Part shown: positions 52,601-62,319 of the stretch, piece by piece | Layout: every line of letters begins with the position of its first letter | Numbering within the stretch: position 1 is the first letter of the stretch | Assembly (NCBI GenBank): GCA_027485695.1 | Contig: JAIXQO010000004.1 | Location: 382,408-446,407 of the forward strand | Length of the DNA: 64,000 nt | From: Pseudomonadota bacterium | GTDB taxonomy: Bacteria; Bdellovibrionota; UBA1018 | Direction: 5' to 3' | Notes under the pieces: model-generated | Database searches by the model: none | The model's input: only the letters and a program-made list of their open reading frames with translations | Told to the model about the DNA's origin: nothing | Program-made: the position numbers and the translations under genes

Positions 52601-55300
52601 TTAAGCAGTTTTCGTGAACATCTTCACGGCAACCGCGATGATGTCGGAGAGAATAGCAGGCTTCGTGCCACCTGCTTGGGCGAAGTCCGGCTTACCGCCG
52701 CCCCGTCCTTCGATCAGAGGAAGGAGTTCTTTGAGAACGACTTGGGCGCCGAATTTCTTCTGCGCGTCAGAACCCGCCGCAACGGCGAGCTGCACCTTGC
52801 CGCCCTCGTGAGCGAGGAAAATGCCGATCGCGTTCGGAGCCTTGGATTTGAGCGCATCACCCAATTCCCGAAGTTTCGCCTGGGCACCTTCGGTGACTTG
52901 GATCGTGCTTGAAACGAGTTTCACGCCGCCCACGTCTTGCGCAGAGGCGAGCATGGCGTCGAATGCCTGTCCGGTTTCCCGCGCCTTGAGTTGTTCGATC
53001 TGACGGCGGCCTTCGCGTTCGGCCATGATCAGGCGCTCGATTTTCTCAGGCGTGTCTTCTGAGCTTTGAGCTTTAAGAAGGTCGCGTGAGGTCGCCAGCA
53101 AGTCCGTCTGTTCACGGAGGTAGTCGAATGCACCTTGACCCGTTTTCGCGATGATCCGGCGGACGCCCGAAGCAATGCCGGCCTCACTGACGATCTTGAA
53201 CAAGTGGATGTCACCGGATTGATCGACGTGGCAACCACCGCAGAGTTCAGTCGAGAAATCGCCCACGGAAACCACACGAACCTGATCGCCGTATTTTTCG
53301 CCGAAGAACGCGATAGCGCCGGCTTTGACAGCCTCATCCTTGTGCATGATCACTTTTTTCACGCCGTCGTTCTTCCAGATCTTCTGGTTGATCTCGTCTT
53401 CGATCTCGCGAATCTCATTCGGCTTCAGCGCCTCAAAATGCGAAAAATCGAAACGAAGCAGATCCGGCGTCACGATCGATCCGGCCTGTTTCACGTGCGT
53501 TCCGAGCTTCTTGCGAAGCGCCCAGTGAAGCAAGTGAGTAGCCGTATGGTTACGGGTCGTGGCCATACGAATCTCAGAATTGACCGACTGATGATAGGTT
53601 TCGCCCAGCTTGATCGTGCCCTTTGTCAGACGCAGGCTCAGCACCGTGAGATCCGGCACTGGTTTTTGGGAGTCCACGACATCCGCCGCAAATCCAGAGT
53701 TTGACGTTACGGTGCCACGATCTCCGACTTGACCGCCACCTTCGCCGTAAAACGGTGTCTTAGAGAAAACGGCTTCAACGATCTTCGCGTCCGATCCGTC
53801 GGCTGCCGCGAATGCGGGAGCTTCGGAGGATTTCACCTCTCGTAGTCCGGAATCCGTAACTTCGAGGAGTGCAACGAGCTTGGCATCCATCTCAAATTTC
53901 TCGAATCCGTCGAAGACCGGGAGTTCATTGGACGCTTTCAAGCGTTTTGCGATCTCCATGTAAATCGCATCGATCGCTTGTTCGCCGGAGCCTTTCCAGC
54001 TCTTGCGAGATTCGGCGCGCTGAGTGGCCATCGATTCCTCGAAACCCTTCTCGTCGAGCGCGATACCTTTTTCGTCCAAGATCACCCGAGTGAGATCGAG
54101 CGGGAAGCCGTACGTGTCGTAGAGCTTGAAAGCGACGGCGCCCGGGAATGACTTACCTTTGGCCACTTTGGCGGATTCTTCTTCGAGAAGTTCGAGGCCC
54201 TTGGCGAGCGTGCGCAGGAATTGCTCTTCTTCGGCCAAGATCGCGCGCTCGATGAACGAACGTTTATCCAGGAGATCCGGATACGCGCTCGACATTTCAT
54301 CGATCACGAATTGGGAAACCTGATTGAGAAAAGGTTTTTCGAAACCGAGTTTCTTACCGTGGCGAATCGCGCGCCTCATGATCCGGCGAAGCACGTAACC
54401 GCGGCCTTCGTTAGACGGGAGGACACCATCTCCGATCAAGAACGTCGCCGCCCGCGCATGGTCCGCGACCACGCGAAACGAGACTGCGGTTTCCTTGGAC
54501 GGATCGTAAGGCATTCCCGCGAGTTGCGCGGTCTTCTGAATGATTTGTTGGAAGATATCCGTGTCGTAGTTCGTGTCGACTTCTTGGAGGATCGAAGCGA
54601 TCCGTTCGATACCAGCTCCCGTATCGACGCTCGGACGCGGAAGCGGCGAGAGTTTTCCCGAAGCATCACGATCGTACTGCATGAACACGAGGTTCCAGAA
54701 CTCCATGAATCGGTCTTCGTTGGCGGCTTGGGATTTCAGGAAATCGTCCTGGCCGTACTTCGGTCCGCGATCGAAATAGATTTCTGAACAAGGGCCGCAA
54801 GGACCGGTGTCTCCGGCCGCCCAGAAGTTGTCTTTTTCACCGAGGCGATAGATGCGATTCATCGGCACGCCTTCTTGCTCGTGCCAGATTTTCTCAGCCT
54901 CGTCGTCTTTTTCGAAAACGGTGACGTAAACGCGATCGACAGGAAGTTTCAATTCCTTCGTGACGAATTCCCATGCGAACGAAATGGCTTCTTTCTTGAA
55001 ATAGTCGCCGAACGAGAAATTCCCGAGCATCTCGAAAAACGTGTGGTGGCGAGCAGTGAACCCGACGTTTTCTAAATCGTTGTGTTTGCCGCCGGCGCGC
55101 ACGCACTTTTGCGCGGTTGCCGCTCGAGTATAAGGACGCGGGTCTTTGCCCAAGAAAACATCCTTGAATTGCACCATCCCGGCCGCCGTGAACAGCAAGG
55201 TGGGGTCATTTGAGGGTACGAGAGATGAACTTTCGACGATTTGGTGCCCTTTTGACTCGAAGTATTTCAGGAAGCGGGAGCGGATTTCAGCGGTCTTCAT
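52601..55300 (-). CDS. alaS: Alanyl-tRNA synthetase
   Basis: An 899-residue protein. The class II catalytic domain has FTAAGMVQFKDVFLG, RAGGKHNDLENVG and FEMLGNFSFGDYF. The editing domain has HTATHLLHWAL and the zinc-binding CGGCHV (near 666). The C-terminal oligomerisation domain ends in GRGGGKPDFAQAGG. It charges tRNA-Ala and hydrolyses mis-serylated tRNA. ATG 55300 matches the family start (MKTAEIRSRFLKYF). Length is normal. Confidence 0.97.
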   Translation of the reverse strand: MKTAEIRSRFLKYFESKGHQIVESSSLVPSNDPTLLFTAAGMVQFKDVFLGKDPRPYTRAATAQKCVRAGGKHNDLENVGFTARHHTFFEMLGNFSFGDYFKKEAISFAWEFVTKELKLPVDRVYVTVFEKDDEAEKIWHEQEGVPMNRIYRLGEKDNFWAAGDTGPCGPCSEIYFDRGPKYGQDDFLKSQAANEDRFMEFWNLVFMQYDRDASGKLSPLPRPSVDTGAGIERIASILQEVDTNYDTDIFQQIIQKTAQLAGMPYDPSKETAVSFRVVADHARAATFLIGDGVLPSNEGRGYVLRRIMRRAIRHGKKLGFEKPFLNQVSQFVIDEMSSAYPDLLDKRSFIERAILAEEEQFLRTLAKGLELLEEESAKVAKGKSFPGAVAFKLYDTYGFPLDLTRVILDEKGIALDEKGFEESMATQRAESRKSWKGSGEQAIDAIYMEIAKRLKASNELPVFDGFEKFEMDAKLVALLEVTDSGLREVKSSEAPAFAAADGSDAKIVEAVFSKTPFYGEGGGQVGDRGTVTSNSGFAADVVDSQKPVPDLTVLSLRLTKGTIKLGETYHQSVNSEIRMATTRNHTATHLLHWALRKKLGTHVKQAGSIVTPDLLRFDFSHFEALKPNEIREIEDEINQKIWKNDGVKKVIMHKDEAVKAGAIAFFGEKYGDQVRVVSVGDFSTELCGGCHVDQSGDIHLFKIVSEAGIASGVRRIIAKTGQGAFDYLREQTDLLATSRDLLKAQSSEDTPEKIERLIMAEREGRRQIEQLKARETGQAFDAMLASAQDVGGVKLVSSTIQVTEGAQAKLRELGDALKSKAPNAIGIFLAHEGGKVQLAVAAGSDAQKKFGAQVVLKELLPLIEGRGGGKPDFAQAGGTKPAILSDIIAVAVKMFTKTA

Positions 55301-55496
55301 GAGGAATCTTCTCTCATATTCGCCCCCCCGCGCTCAAGGTCGTAAGGCAGTTTTCCGTGTCTTTCAGGACACATGCGCCACTCCCTCAGACGCCTGCCTA
55401 AACTTTGACCACAGTTTGGACCTGGAAACCTTTTAAATCGTGGGTCGCCGCGTCTCAAGCGGCAAGGCAATTGCACCGATAGAGGATGAGGAAGTT

Positions 55497-55766
55497 ATGA
55501 AACCAGGCAAAAAGGCACATTTACCTCTGTTACTCCTCGGTCTAATCCTTGGCGGAATCCTCGTCGTGGGGTCTACCGTCGGCTTTAGCCGGGATGACCG
55601 CTATGAAGTCGCGCTCCGACAACGCGCTAGCCGCGTATTTACTTACGATCGCGAAGTGTCCAAGCTACCTTCCAACCAACTCTATGGCTTGTCGATCGCT
55701 CTGCGATTCAAAGATTACAACGGCGCTGAAACGCTCCTGAAGCAACTCGAACCTCGCGTACGCTAG
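55497..55766 (+). CDS. Small single-pass membrane protein, unknown function
   Basis: An 89-residue protein with GAGGAAG before ATG 55497. The first 30 residues have a basic start and one membrane helix (LPLLLLGLILGGILVVGSTVG). The rest is a short basic periplasmic domain without motifs. Its 3' end overlaps the fatty-acid-hydroxylase gene by four bases in convergent orientation. Confidence 0.5.
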   Translation: MKPGKKAHLPLLLLGLILGGILVVGSTVGFSRDDRYEVALRQRASRVFTYDREVSKLPSNQLYGLSIALRFKDYNGAETLLKQLEPRVR

Positions 55767-56614
55767 GAACTAAACGGAGCGAGAATCACTTTTTTCAGAT
55801 CATCCGCTCCGTATCTACTATCCTCAATTCCGTATGTGTTCGGCTCGCTGGCCAGGTCAAATCGACGATAAGTTCCGAAAACGTGGTCCCAAAGCAAACA
55901 CGCGATACCGTAGTTGCAGTCAGATTCACGAGGATCCGTCGAATGATGCCAGCGGTGCACCTCTGAGGTGGGGAAAAAGACGTTCCAAAATCCGCTTCGG
56001 ATGGTGAAATTTGCATGGGTGACCATTCCCACAACGGTCGCAATGGCCTGCGAGTAAGCAAATGCCTCTAGCGAAAACGCAAAAAGAAACATGATCGCAA
56101 AGGTGAGGCTATTCCTCAGGAAATAGTCGACCGGATGCGAGAGGAACTGATTGTAAAAATAGATCTCTTTCATGCTGTGATGAACCGCATGGAATTTCCA
56201 CAATCGCGGTAGTTCATGCTGAAACCGGTGAGCCCAATACCGGAAAAATTCCGTCAGCAGAAAGAGCACCGTCACCTGCACAGGAAGCCTCAAACTCTGA
56301 ATCCAGGGCAGAAAACCCACGCCATTCGGCCGCATGGGTTCAACGATCGCGTAACCGAGTGCTGCGACGATCAGCGGATTCATTACGATGCAGAATGTAT
56401 CTACGATCAGTTTTTTTCTCTCGTAGCGAACGGGACGCCGAGGAGCTATCCATTCAAGTAGTCCCAGAAGAGCCAAAGTGAAAAACAGTGACGGCACATA
56501 CGCGGAACGTTGTTTCAATATCGACAGGAATACATACGTCAGTAAACAAACCGCTGAAATAGCGACCGGTAGGAACAAAAGCTCTCGACGTATGTGACTA
56601 TTTTCCGTAGCCAT
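55763..56614 (-). CDS. Sterol desaturase / fatty acid hydroxylase superfamily protein
   Basis: A 283-residue membrane protein with three His clusters: RYWAHRFQHE, KFHAVHHS and VHRWHHST, which bind a di-iron centre. Several hydrophobic helices surround them. The family (FA_hydroxylase) adds hydroxyl groups or double bonds to lipid chains or sterols using O2. It faces a second member of the same superfamily in the neighbouring operon, so the cluster may modify lipids in more than one step. Confidence 0.85.
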   Translation of the reverse strand: MATENSHIRRELLFLPVAISAVCLLTYVFLSILKQRSAYVPSLFFTLALLGLLEWIAPRRPVRYERKKLIVDTFCIVMNPLIVAALGYAIVEPMRPNGVGFLPWIQSLRLPVQVTVLFLLTEFFRYWAHRFQHELPRLWKFHAVHHSMKEIYFYNQFLSHPVDYFLRNSLTFAIMFLFAFSLEAFAYSQAIATVVGMVTHANFTIRSGFWNVFFPTSEVHRWHHSTDPRESDCNYGIACLLWDHVFGTYRRFDLASEPNTYGIEDSRYGADDLKKVILAPFSS

Positions 56615-56729
56615 TGCTGCGTCTACATACGTGACGGACCGGCAATTCTCACTAAAATTATTCAGCTTTGAGAATTGCAGGTCGCATGTTAATCCGCACG
56701 AGCTTTATTGAACTCGAGGGGGACGAGAC

Positions 56730-57707
56730 ATGCTTTGGAATCTCAACTATTTGATGATTTTTGTCGTGCCGTTCCTCTGCGGACTCTTCATGGGATTGCC
56801 TGCTTGGGCCGTCTTAGTTCCGCTCAGCGTCGGTTTTCTGTTTCATCCGATCATCGATAAAGTCGCTCATCGTTGGTTCAATTTTCCAGCAATGCCTCAG
56901 ACACTTCCCTCGCGCGCAGGTTGGCTTCCTCGTTTCGCTGTGTTTCTCTGTCTCCCGTTTCAAGGGTGGGTTCTTTACCGCGCATTTACCCTGGGAGTTT
57001 CGTCACTCGACGCTGCAGTGGTTTCCGGGGTTCTGGCTGGCCTCTCGGGCGGAATCATTGGAATTGCGGCCGGACACGAGCTCATTCATCGCAAATCAAA
57101 ACTCGCTCGTCTCTGGGGCAAAGGCCTCCTCTACGCGATTAACTACCCACACTTTGCTCACGAGCACATGCTTCATCACTTGCATGTCGCTACCCCGCTT
57201 GACCCCGATACTGCGCGTACGGGAGAGTCGTTCTATCGTTTTTTCATCCGCTCAGTTCCGCAGGGTTACCGCATGTGCTGGCGCAAAAATCCTTCGAAAA
57301 TGCGCGTACTCACCGCAACGCAAATCGGTCTCACGATCAGTGCAGGTTTGATTTTCGGAGGCTACGCGCCTATCGCGTTCATCACTCAAGGTATCGTGAC
57401 ACTCGCCCTACTCAAGTGGATTAACTACGTGGAGCACTATGGGCTTCTTCGTCTGGATGGCGAGCCCGTCGGTCATCACCACTCCTGGGACTGTGTATCG
57501 CCTTTTACGAATTGGTCGCTTTTCAACTTAGGCTATCATTCAGAACATCATCGTACGGCGAGCCTCCCGTTCTATCGTTTGCCCGAGCGCAAAAGCGAAT
57601 GGCATACGTACCCCGAACCCTATGTCGTCATGATGCTGTATGCGCTCGTGCCCTCGTTATGGAGAAAACAGGTTCATCCACTGATCGGTGATCGACATGT
57701 GGGGTGA
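56730..57707 (+). CDS. AlkB-like alkane / fatty acid hydroxylase
   Basis: A 325-residue integral-membrane non-heme di-iron hydroxylase. His motifs are GHELIHR (H116, H120), HFAHEHMLHHLHVATPLDPD (H144, H146, H149, H150) and LGYHSEHH (H270, H273, H274), the order and spacing of alkane 1-monooxygenases. It would insert O2-derived oxygen at a terminal carbon, with electrons from a rubredoxin or similar not seen nearby. Six helices are expected. Neighbours suggest an acyl-chain substrate. Confidence 0.8.
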   Translation: MLWNLNYLMIFVVPFLCGLFMGLPAWAVLVPLSVGFLFHPIIDKVAHRWFNFPAMPQTLPSRAGWLPRFAVFLCLPFQGWVLYRAFTLGVSSLDAAVVSGVLAGLSGGIIGIAAGHELIHRKSKLARLWGKGLLYAINYPHFAHEHMLHHLHVATPLDPDTARTGESFYRFFIRSVPQGYRMCWRKNPSKMRVLTATQIGLTISAGLIFGGYAPIAFITQGIVTLALLKWINYVEHYGLLRLDGEPVGHHHSWDCVSPFTNWSLFNLGYHSEHHRTASLPFYRLPERKSEWHTYPEPYVVMMLYALVPSLWRKQVHPLIGDRHVG

Positions 57708-58476
57708 ATGGTTACCTCGCCTCCCACTTGTATCTCTCTTCGGTCTGGCAATGGTCTATTTGCTGGGAAGAGCGATCGTTGGATTCTTGATCATTCGCTT
57801 GATCGTGTTGATTTTCGGCCAAGATCGGTACGTCGTTCGCCATTCTCATGATGCGGCTCAAATTCGCTCAGAAACCATCGCAAACATCAAAGTCAACTTG
57901 CTGGACGGCACCGCGCTCGCCTTGATTTTAGGTTCCGGAATCATCGTTTTCCATTCGTTCCAGTGGTCCCGATTTTTTCTCGGCTTCGGGCTCACCTACG
58001 CGATTTTCGAGGTCTGGTTCTATGGCACCCATCGCCTGCTGCACACTCGTCCTTTTATGAAGTGGCACGTGCAACATCACCGATCGCGCGTCACGCATGC
58101 ACTCTCTGCGCTATCTCTTTCACTTCCCGAAAAAACTCTTAACATCATCGGTATGCTCTTGCTACCGAGCCTACTCACGCATTTCATCGCGATCCCGGTT
58201 GAGTCGCTGCTCGTTTACCATTTTTATAATTTTCTCGTAAATGTGCTCGGTCACTCCAACGTCGAAATCCTTCCCAAACGGTTCGCATCCACCTGGATGG
58301 GCAAGTGGATGGTTACGACCACTTATCACAGCCTCCACCACTGGAATGGTCGCGCACATTTCGGCTTGTTCACCACATTTATGGATCGGGCGTTCGGCAC
58401 GGTAGAACCGAAATATGCCACCATTTTCGATGACGTTACTCATGGCAAACCCCTCGAATCCAAACGTGCCGGCTAG
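57697..58476 (+). CDS. Sterol desaturase family protein, second copy
   Basis: A 259-residue membrane protein (ATG 57697, overlapping the AlkB stop by 11 bases; a GTG nine bases earlier is possible). The His motifs are YGTHRLLHTRP, KWHVQHHRS and TYHSLHHWNG, the FA_hydroxylase set. It differs strongly from 55763-56614, so it is not a recent duplicate. Likely substrate is a lipid chain or terpenoid. Confidence 0.8.
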   Translation: MWGEWLPRLPLVSLFGLAMVYLLGRAIVGFLIIRLIVLIFGQDRYVVRHSHDAAQIRSETIANIKVNLLDGTALALILGSGIIVFHSFQWSRFFLGFGLTYAIFEVWFYGTHRLLHTRPFMKWHVQHHRSRVTHALSALSLSLPEKTLNIIGMLLLPSLLTHFIAIPVESLLVYHFYNFLVNVLGHSNVEILPKRFASTWMGKWMVTTTYHSLHHWNGRAHFGLFTTFMDRAFGTVEPKYATIFDDVTHGKPLESKRAG

Positions 58477-59713
58477 TTCCGGTGTATACCCGCTAGAGTT
58501 TTTGGATTTCCTTTTTTTGGAGAGCGAGGGTCCAGACGAGCGTTTTGATTTCATCCTGACGCTCGAGCTGGATGCTTCTGAATACTCACTCAATCGCCTC
58601 CGCCAGGGAGCGGAAAATGCGTTTCAACGTTTTCCTCGGTCGGGGTGTCGTTTCGACGGCAAGGACTGGCGCACCGACGATGTGCCATGGGATATCGAGA
58701 CTCGCGAACCGTCGACTCGAGATCAGGTTCGACCCCTGATCGAGCAGTGGTCCTCATCTCAATTCGATCTCAAACGAGCCCGTCCGATCCAACAGCTGTG
58801 GATTCCCTGCGAAGATCGCATTTTTTTGGTCACCCGCATGCACCACGCAATCGGCGACGGACTCAGTTTGTTCCTTTGGATGGGAACTCAACTGGGTACA
58901 ATTCCGGGATCACTGAATGTCCCTCCACTCAAATATCGAGTCGCTCCAGAAAAACGTATTTCTAAAAATTCCGAATCCTTCTTCGGAAAATCGGACCGCC
59001 TGACCATTTCTCCCATATCCCTTTCGCGTCCCGTCCGGAAGTGGAGCACTTTTTCGTTTCCTCATTTCGAATCCTCTCCTGATAATCGAGCATTTTCGAA
59101 CAATGACCTCATCTGCGCCAGCCTGCTTGAGGCCGTTGCCCAATGGAACGAACGATACGGGTTAGCGCGTGAACGACAGAGAAACTCGTTACTCGTACCT
59201 TTCAATTTCAGGAAACATCCATTCGAAGGGTTCGGAAATGCGTCGACGAGAATTCGCCTCTATGATCGTCGAGCGAAGTCACCGTCATCTCTCGCAAGGT
59301 TCGTCGGTGAACTCAATCGCCAAAAGAAACTGAGTATCGAAGGAGGAGAGTGGTACGCTCCCACGCATCTTCTACGGACGAGTCGACTACCAAGACGCGC
59401 GCTAGCAGTACTCCTGAACCTCTACGCCAATCGTCCATGGGCTGATCTCGGTACCACCGTTTTATCTACGATCGAGCGTTTCCCTGGATCTGAGGAACTC
59501 TTCTCGAAGACTCATTCCGTCGAACTGGCCTCTCAATTGACGTCTCGACATCCGATCTCGTTTTGCTGCCTGAGAAATCAGACTCACCACTTGATGACCG
59601 TAACGTGGAATCAATCGCAAATGAGCGAGGAGGATATTAGAGCCTTCCAGACGATTTTCCTCGGCGTCATCGAAAAACATCGAAACGAAATCAGCTCCGT
59701 TCCACAACCTTGA
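58442..59713 (+). CDS. WS/DGAT-like acyltransferase
   Basis: A 423-residue protein of the CoA-dependent acyltransferase fold. The catalytic motif is MHHAIGDG (H134, H135, D139, G140), the HHxxxDG of wax ester synthases and diacylglycerol acyltransferases, preceded by YPLEFLDFLFLES. The C-terminal half is less conserved. It would join an acyl-CoA to an alcohol or glycerolipid. It overlaps the preceding gene by 35 bases. The alcohol could come from the hydroxylases encoded upstream. Confidence 0.7.
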   Translation: MANPSNPNVPASSGVYPLEFLDFLFLESEGPDERFDFILTLELDASEYSLNRLRQGAENAFQRFPRSGCRFDGKDWRTDDVPWDIETREPSTRDQVRPLIEQWSSSQFDLKRARPIQQLWIPCEDRIFLVTRMHHAIGDGLSLFLWMGTQLGTIPGSLNVPPLKYRVAPEKRISKNSESFFGKSDRLTISPISLSRPVRKWSTFSFPHFESSPDNRAFSNNDLICASLLEAVAQWNERYGLARERQRNSLLVPFNFRKHPFEGFGNASTRIRLYDRRAKSPSSLARFVGELNRQKKLSIEGGEWYAPTHLLRTSRLPRRALAVLLNLYANRPWADLGTTVLSTIERFPGSEELFSKTHSVELASQLTSRHPISFCCLRNQTHHLMTVTWNQSQMSEEDIRAFQTIFLGVIEKHRNEISSVPQP

Positions 59714-59776
59714 CCGAATAGATGACACCGTTCGAGTTAGTCAACGATCGGTTAATCGGCTACATTGCGTTTTGCT

Positions 59777-60682
59777 ATGAAGACGATTCTTGCCACATTA
59801 CTGTCGCTGACTTTTTTGATTTCGTTTTCGGATCATGCCGTCGCGAGTAACGTCCGTTTTGAAACCGCGTTGTGCTCGAAATCGATTCAGAAGAAATACA
59901 TCTTAGAAAAGTACTGCGGCTCTCTCATCGACACAGAAACCGGCGAAGTACAGCAAATCGCGTTTCGCCTCTATCGCCAGGATGATCAGATCTCCCGTCC
60001 GCTCGTGATCTTGGAGCCCAATCTATCTCCGATCGATTGGATGGAAAAATCAATCGCCCGCCACCTCGCTAAAAATAAAACAACCGTGCTTTTCTTAGAG
60101 AAGATTACGACCCTCGGGAAATATTTCTCGGTTTTTTCGCGATTTAATCTGCTCTTTAGTAGGCAGGTCTTGATCACCGACGAAGCGCTCACACAGACGC
60201 TCACTCGTCTGCCAGCGCCACCCTCCTCGATCTCAATTTTCGGAATAAGTTTAGGAGCCGTTTTGTCGGCATATGCCTTAGGTACGGACCAGCGAATCGA
60301 TTCTGGGGTTATTTTTCTTGGTGGCGCTGGTTTCGTTGATGCCGAAGAACCTGGATTAGTTGCCAACATCGGTAAACTCGTAAAGCGTCTGAAAACTAAA
60401 TCCGCTTCGACTACAGAAGCCAGTTTTCTCGATCCCATACAGGTCGCAGCACAAGCGAGGAAGAAGCGAATCTTCATGTTCATGACGGAGAAAGACGAGA
60501 TCATCCCACCGGCTCGCCAACGTGAGCTTTGGTCGGCGCTCGGAGAGCCCCCCCATCAAGTCCTCGCCGGCAACCATCTAGGAGAAGCCCTGGGGGCGAC
60601 TTTTAGAAAACGTCAGTTCTCACGAATCCTCTCTGAGCTGACCGCCCCCGCTCTCTCGAATCCAAAATTGCCGAATTTTTGA
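59777..60682 (+). CDS. Secreted alpha/beta hydrolase-like protein
   Basis: A 301-residue protein with a signal peptide (MKTILATLLSLTFLISFSDHAVA). ISIFGISLGAVLSAYALG has G-x-S-x-G around Ser, MTEKDEIIPP supplies the acidic residue and AGNHLGEAL the His. It would hydrolyse esters in the periplasm. Two Cys (CSK, CGS) may form a disulfide. It follows the acyltransferase gene by 64 bases. Confidence 0.7.
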   Translation: MKTILATLLSLTFLISFSDHAVASNVRFETALCSKSIQKKYILEKYCGSLIDTETGEVQQIAFRLYRQDDQISRPLVILEPNLSPIDWMEKSIARHLAKNKTTVLFLEKITTLGKYFSVFSRFNLLFSRQVLITDEALTQTLTRLPAPPSSISIFGISLGAVLSAYALGTDQRIDSGVIFLGGAGFVDAEEPGLVANIGKLVKRLKTKSASTTEASFLDPIQVAAQARKKRIFMFMTEKDEIIPPARQRELWSALGEPPHQVLAGNHLGEALGATFRKRQFSRILSELTAPALSNPKLPNF

Positions 60683-60733
60683 CAGTCTTTCAGTCAACCT
60701 CAAGTGCTCGTTCGCGTTTTCCGAAACGCGAAT

Positions 60734-61159
60734 ATGACTCGAATGCTCCCATTTATTTTGGTGGCTTTTTGCACTTCGCATTCCGCAAAAGCATTTGATT
60801 TTTCCCGTTGGAAAGCCAAGACCTTGGAGACGTCTAGTACGACGAAGACCCAGCGGATTCGGCTCAAATCCGATACTAAAATCATGGGCATGGCGAAGAT
60901 CCGCACCGACTCTACCGAACTCAAAGGCGCCGCCGATTTCTATCGGTCACAAAAACCGTTTTATCAATCCAACGATCAGAAGGTTTACGAGCAAAATGGA
61001 CAGTTTCACATCCTTTTGTTTCGGCAGTCGCAGCCCTACGCGATCGTTCAGGTCTACGGGCAGAAACGATTCACGCCCCGCCAGCTGCGAGATTTTCGGC
61101 GTGAGATGACCCGTGTTCCGCAACCCGCATTTGCGACCGTCGTCTCCCCGTCCAGTTAG
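60734..61159 (+). CDS. Small secreted protein, unknown function
   Basis: A 141-residue protein with a signal peptide (MTRMLPFILVAFCTSHSAKA). The mature chain is basic, with a beta-rich look around FHILLFRQSQPYAIVQVYG. No domain recognised. It lies 52 bases after the hydrolase and may belong to the same operon. Confidence 0.5.
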   Translation: MTRMLPFILVAFCTSHSAKAFDFSRWKAKTLETSSTTKTQRIRLKSDTKIMGMAKIRTDSTELKGAADFYRSQKPFYQSNDQKVYEQNGQFHILLFRQSQPYAIVQVYGQKRFTPRQLRDFRREMTRVPQPAFATVVSPSS

Positions 61160-61292
61160 ACCGCCAATCCTTCGACGCCCATGTTTCTCGTCAAGCGTTC
61201 AAATTGCCGATTCATTTTTTCCGACCTATTGCCGATGAGTCTCTCGGGACACGGAACTGTCCTCTAAGCATCGCCACCAAAGGAGTGGGGTT

Positions 61293-61688
61293 ATGATGAA
61301 ATGGATTTGGGCTCTCGCCTGTTTTTACTGGATGTCCACGGGGATCGCGCAAGCGCTCTCGGACGACTCGATCGTCTATTCCGTCCAGAAAAGTTTCGAC
61401 TTAGGCGAAGCGAACGAAGAAATGGTCAAAGACTTCTACATCAATCTCGGTACCAACAACGGCATCCGAGTCGGAACCGTTCTCGAAGTCTCTCGAAAAA
61501 CTCCCAGTTATGACCTCACCAGCCAAAAACTCTACAAAGACATTCAGTTTTCTTTCGCGCGACTCAAGGTGATTCACGCCGAGAAAGACGCCTGCATCGC
61601 TCGACTCGAGCGGCTCTACCCAATCGAAAAAACACCGGTCGTAAACCCACGCGCAGTGTTGGTGGGTGATTCCGTCAAAGCGATGTGA
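61293..61688 (+). CDS. Small secreted protein, possibly FlgT-C-like
   Basis: A 131-residue protein with a signal (IWALACFYWMSTGIAQA) and GGAG-type sequence (AAAGGAG) before ATG 61293. The mature part DFYINLGTNNGIRVGTVLEV, a short loop and FARLKVIHAEKDACIARLE resembles the small beta domain found at the C-terminus of FlgT. That link is weak. No operon partner is obvious. Confidence 0.55.
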   Translation: MMKWIWALACFYWMSTGIAQALSDDSIVYSVQKSFDLGEANEEMVKDFYINLGTNNGIRVGTVLEVSRKTPSYDLTSQKLYKDIQFSFARLKVIHAEKDACIARLERLYPIEKTPVVNPRAVLVGDSVKAM

Positions 61689-61714
61689 CTCTTCCTTAAG
61701 TCACCGCTCGCATC

Positions 61715-62113
61715 TTAGGCGGATTTCATTTCAACTGTTTTTGGCGCGGAAATAAAACTGAACGTCTCCGCATGCACTTCGAACGAATAGCGCTCCACAC
61801 CTTCTTGATCTTCGAACTTTCGGGAACGCAGCGAACCTTCTACGTAGATCGGCTGCCCTTTTTTCAGATACTGAGCACACGCTTCAGCTTGTTTCCCCCA
61901 GACCACTACTCGATGCCACTGAGTTTCCTCGTGCCACTCCGTCGGTTTTTGAGATGCGTCGTTCGCCTCGCCGTCTCCCGCACCATCATTCACGCGGTAG
62001 CGGCGTGCGGTCGCAACGGGAAATTGAACTACGGCACGTCCGTTCTGGGTTTCTCTTCGGATCGGGTCCGCACCCAATCGACCTAACAAAGTCACTCGAT
62101 TCACGTCTTTCAT
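61715..62113 (-). CDS. ssb: Single-stranded DNA-binding protein lacking the acidic tail
   Basis: A 132-residue SSB. The OB domain has NRVTLLGRLGADPIRRETQNG, a Gly/Asp-rich loop, WHRVVVWGKQAEACAQYLKKG and EGSLRSRKFEDQEG. Strong AAGGAG precedes ATG 62113. The usual C-terminal linker and acidic tip that bind partner proteins are missing; the protein ends in VEMKSA. It may be a secondary or specialised SSB, or the tip function is supplied by another copy. Confidence 0.9.
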   Translation of the reverse strand: MKDVNRVTLLGRLGADPIRRETQNGRAVVQFPVATARRYRVNDGAGDGEANDASQKPTEWHEETQWHRVVVWGKQAEACAQYLKKGQPIYVEGSLRSRKFEDQEGVERYSFEVHAETFSFISAPKTVEMKSA

Positions 62114-62319
62114 GTAAAAACTCTCCTTATAAATGATTAGATGAAAATGCGTTCATGAACGCCAAAACCCAGTGCCGGTTCCATGCCGCCGAACGGAGAT
62201 TGGGCCACCCGAGACGGTTTGTTTTATGTCAAAAGGGCAATTTACGTTTTTAACCGGGCCAAAAATCAGGTAATCTAGACCCAACTGAAAATCTTAATTC
62301 CCGAAATCCAGGAGAAATC

